The translations under genes were made by a program, and so were the position numbers. A stretch of 7,344 bases of DNA from Pseudomonadota bacterium (GTDB lineage Bacteria > Pseudomonadota > Gammaproteobacteria > Steroidobacterales > Steroidobacteraceae): positions 1 through 7,344 of the forward strand of contig JAJYTX010000120.1 in assembly GCA_021792815.1 (NCBI GenBank). Direction: 5' to 3'. This document shows positions 6,871 to 7,344 of the stretch, piece by piece. The notes under the pieces were generated by a model, which searched no databases, was not told where the DNA came from, and was given only the letters and a program-made list of their open reading frames with translations. Position 1 is the stretch's first letter. The number at the start of each line of letters is the position of its first letter.

Positions 6871-7323
6871 ATGTCGCAGGCCAATCCCATCCGGCTGTTC
6901 ATCACCCACCTGTGGGAGACCGATGATGATTACCTGCGGGTATTCGAGTACCTGGAGAGCTCGCGGAATTTCTTCTACAGGAATTTCAGCGCCCCGGAGC
7001 GCCGGCCGGCGGGCGACCGGGAGGCCCAGAAGCAGGAGCTGCGGGCGCAGATCAGCCCTGCCGAGGCGGTCGTGGCGCTCTGCGGGCTGTTCGAGCGCGA
7101 CCAGGATCTGCTCACCTTCCAGCTGCTCTACGCCCGCGCGAGCCAGAAGGCGGTGGTGCTGCTGAAGCCGTTCGGCTCTGGCAGGGGGGTGCCGAAGCTG
7201 CTCGCGGACCTCGCCGACGAGGTGGTCGACTGGGATGAGCGCGCCCTGGTGGACGCCATCCGCCGGCAGGCCCGGCACGAAGACACCACGCGCTGGGACA
7301 CGATCGAATTCAAGCTCGACTGA
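6871..7323 (+). CDS. TIR-like domain protein (DUF1863 / MTH538 type, ThsB-related fold)
   Basis: A 150-residue single-domain protein. The family pattern is seen in order: strand A at IRLFITHLW (residues 7-15), DDDYLRVFEYLE (18-29), NFFYRNFSAPE (33-43), a polar insert, then EAQKQELRAQISPAEAVVALCGLF (51-74), strand D AVVLLKPFG (94-102), and ADEVVDWDERALVDAI (115-130). This is how MTH538-type TIR-like proteins, including Thoeris ThsB, are built. Many TIR enzymes use a glutamate for NAD+ cleavage. In this family it lies in a W-x-x-[YF]-E-I motif, which here aligns with L-L-T-F-Q-L, giving Gln84 and also losing the Trp. Catalysis is therefore doubtful. ATG 6871 is chosen over 6802 because the domain starts right after it; a purine stretch AGAGA at 6856-6860 may serve as ribosome binding site. 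No ThsA-like partner is visible. It is divergent from the EEP gene. Confidence 0.75.
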   Translation: MSQANPIRLFITHLWETDDDYLRVFEYLESSRNFFYRNFSAPERRPAGDREAQKQELRAQISPAEAVVALCGLFERDQDLLTFQLLYARASQKAVVLLKPFGSGRGVPKLLADLADEVVDWDERALVDAIRRQARHEDTTRWDTIEFKLD

Positions 7324-7344
7324 GCCCGGCCCGGCGCCGGATCC

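Noticed and set aside
6726..6905. 60-codon N-terminal extension of the EEP protein to upstream ATGs
   Set aside because: It overlaps the start of the divergent TIR-like gene and includes the likely promoter region. The EEP fold begins exactly at the GTG at 6725.
4861..7278. An 805-codon minus-strand frame crossing the TIR-like gene, the intergenic region, the EEP gene and part of the FadJ-like gene
   Set aside because: It is out of frame with two recognised minus-strand genes and antisense to the TIR-like gene. Low-complexity Arg/Ala/Gly composition marks it as a shadow.
6871..7323. A complete Thoeris defence system
   Set aside because: Only a TIR-like protein is visible. There is no ThsA-like SIR2/SLOG or Macro effector in the window, and the catalytic Glu appears to be missing.
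7331..7340. Perfect palindrome CCGGCGCCGG just after the TIR-like stop codon, as a terminator stem
   Set aside because: A palindrome with no loop in GC-rich DNA is common by chance. The window ends before any U-tract could be seen.

Overview
The window is GC-rich chromosomal DNA from a proteobacterium, most likely a gammaproteobacterium. The best evidence is the plus-strand order mltG-tmk-holB-pilZ, which matches the Pseudomonas/Xanthomonas arrangement, and an 'orphan' PilZ of the type IV pilus type. I cannot name a genus. The DNA looks like ordinary chromosome: I see no insertion sequence, prophage, CRISPR array, tRNA or rRNA.

Left part (1-2690, plus strand): the 3' two thirds of mltG (lytic transglycosylase), then tmk (thymidylate kinase), holB (DNA polymerase III delta') and pilZ. 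mltG/tmk and tmk/holB overlap by four bases (ATGA). holB and pilZ are bridged by a 17-codon reading frame that makes the same ATGA overlap at both of its ends. The tatD gene that often follows pilZ is absent. The next gene faces the other way, with 8 bases between the stop codons.

Middle part (2699-6725, minus strand): three genes read right to left as a probable operon. They are a 254-residue endonuclease/exonuclease/phosphatase (EEP) family protein, a 684-residue FadJ-like bifunctional enoyl-CoA hydratase/3-hydroxyacyl-CoA dehydrogenase starting 24 bases later, and, after a 55-base gap, a protein with two cyclic-nucleotide-binding domains and a C-terminal rhodanese domain. In that last protein the second nucleotide-binding cassette looks intact and the first looks degenerate.

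Right part (6726-7344): a 145-base divergent intergenic region with an AT-rich palindromic patch and an 8-bp inverted repeat, then a plus-strand gene for a 150-residue TIR-like protein of the DUF1863/MTH538 type, related in fold to Thoeris ThsB. By motif alignment its expected catalytic Glu is Gln84. After its stop codon only 21 bases remain.

The left genes are housekeeping functions (cell wall, dTTP supply, clamp loading) plus a pilus regulator. The right genes combine a catabolic enzyme with likely signalling or nucleotide-related proteins (EEP, cNMP-rhodanese, TIR-like). Any joint function for that second group is inference from position only.
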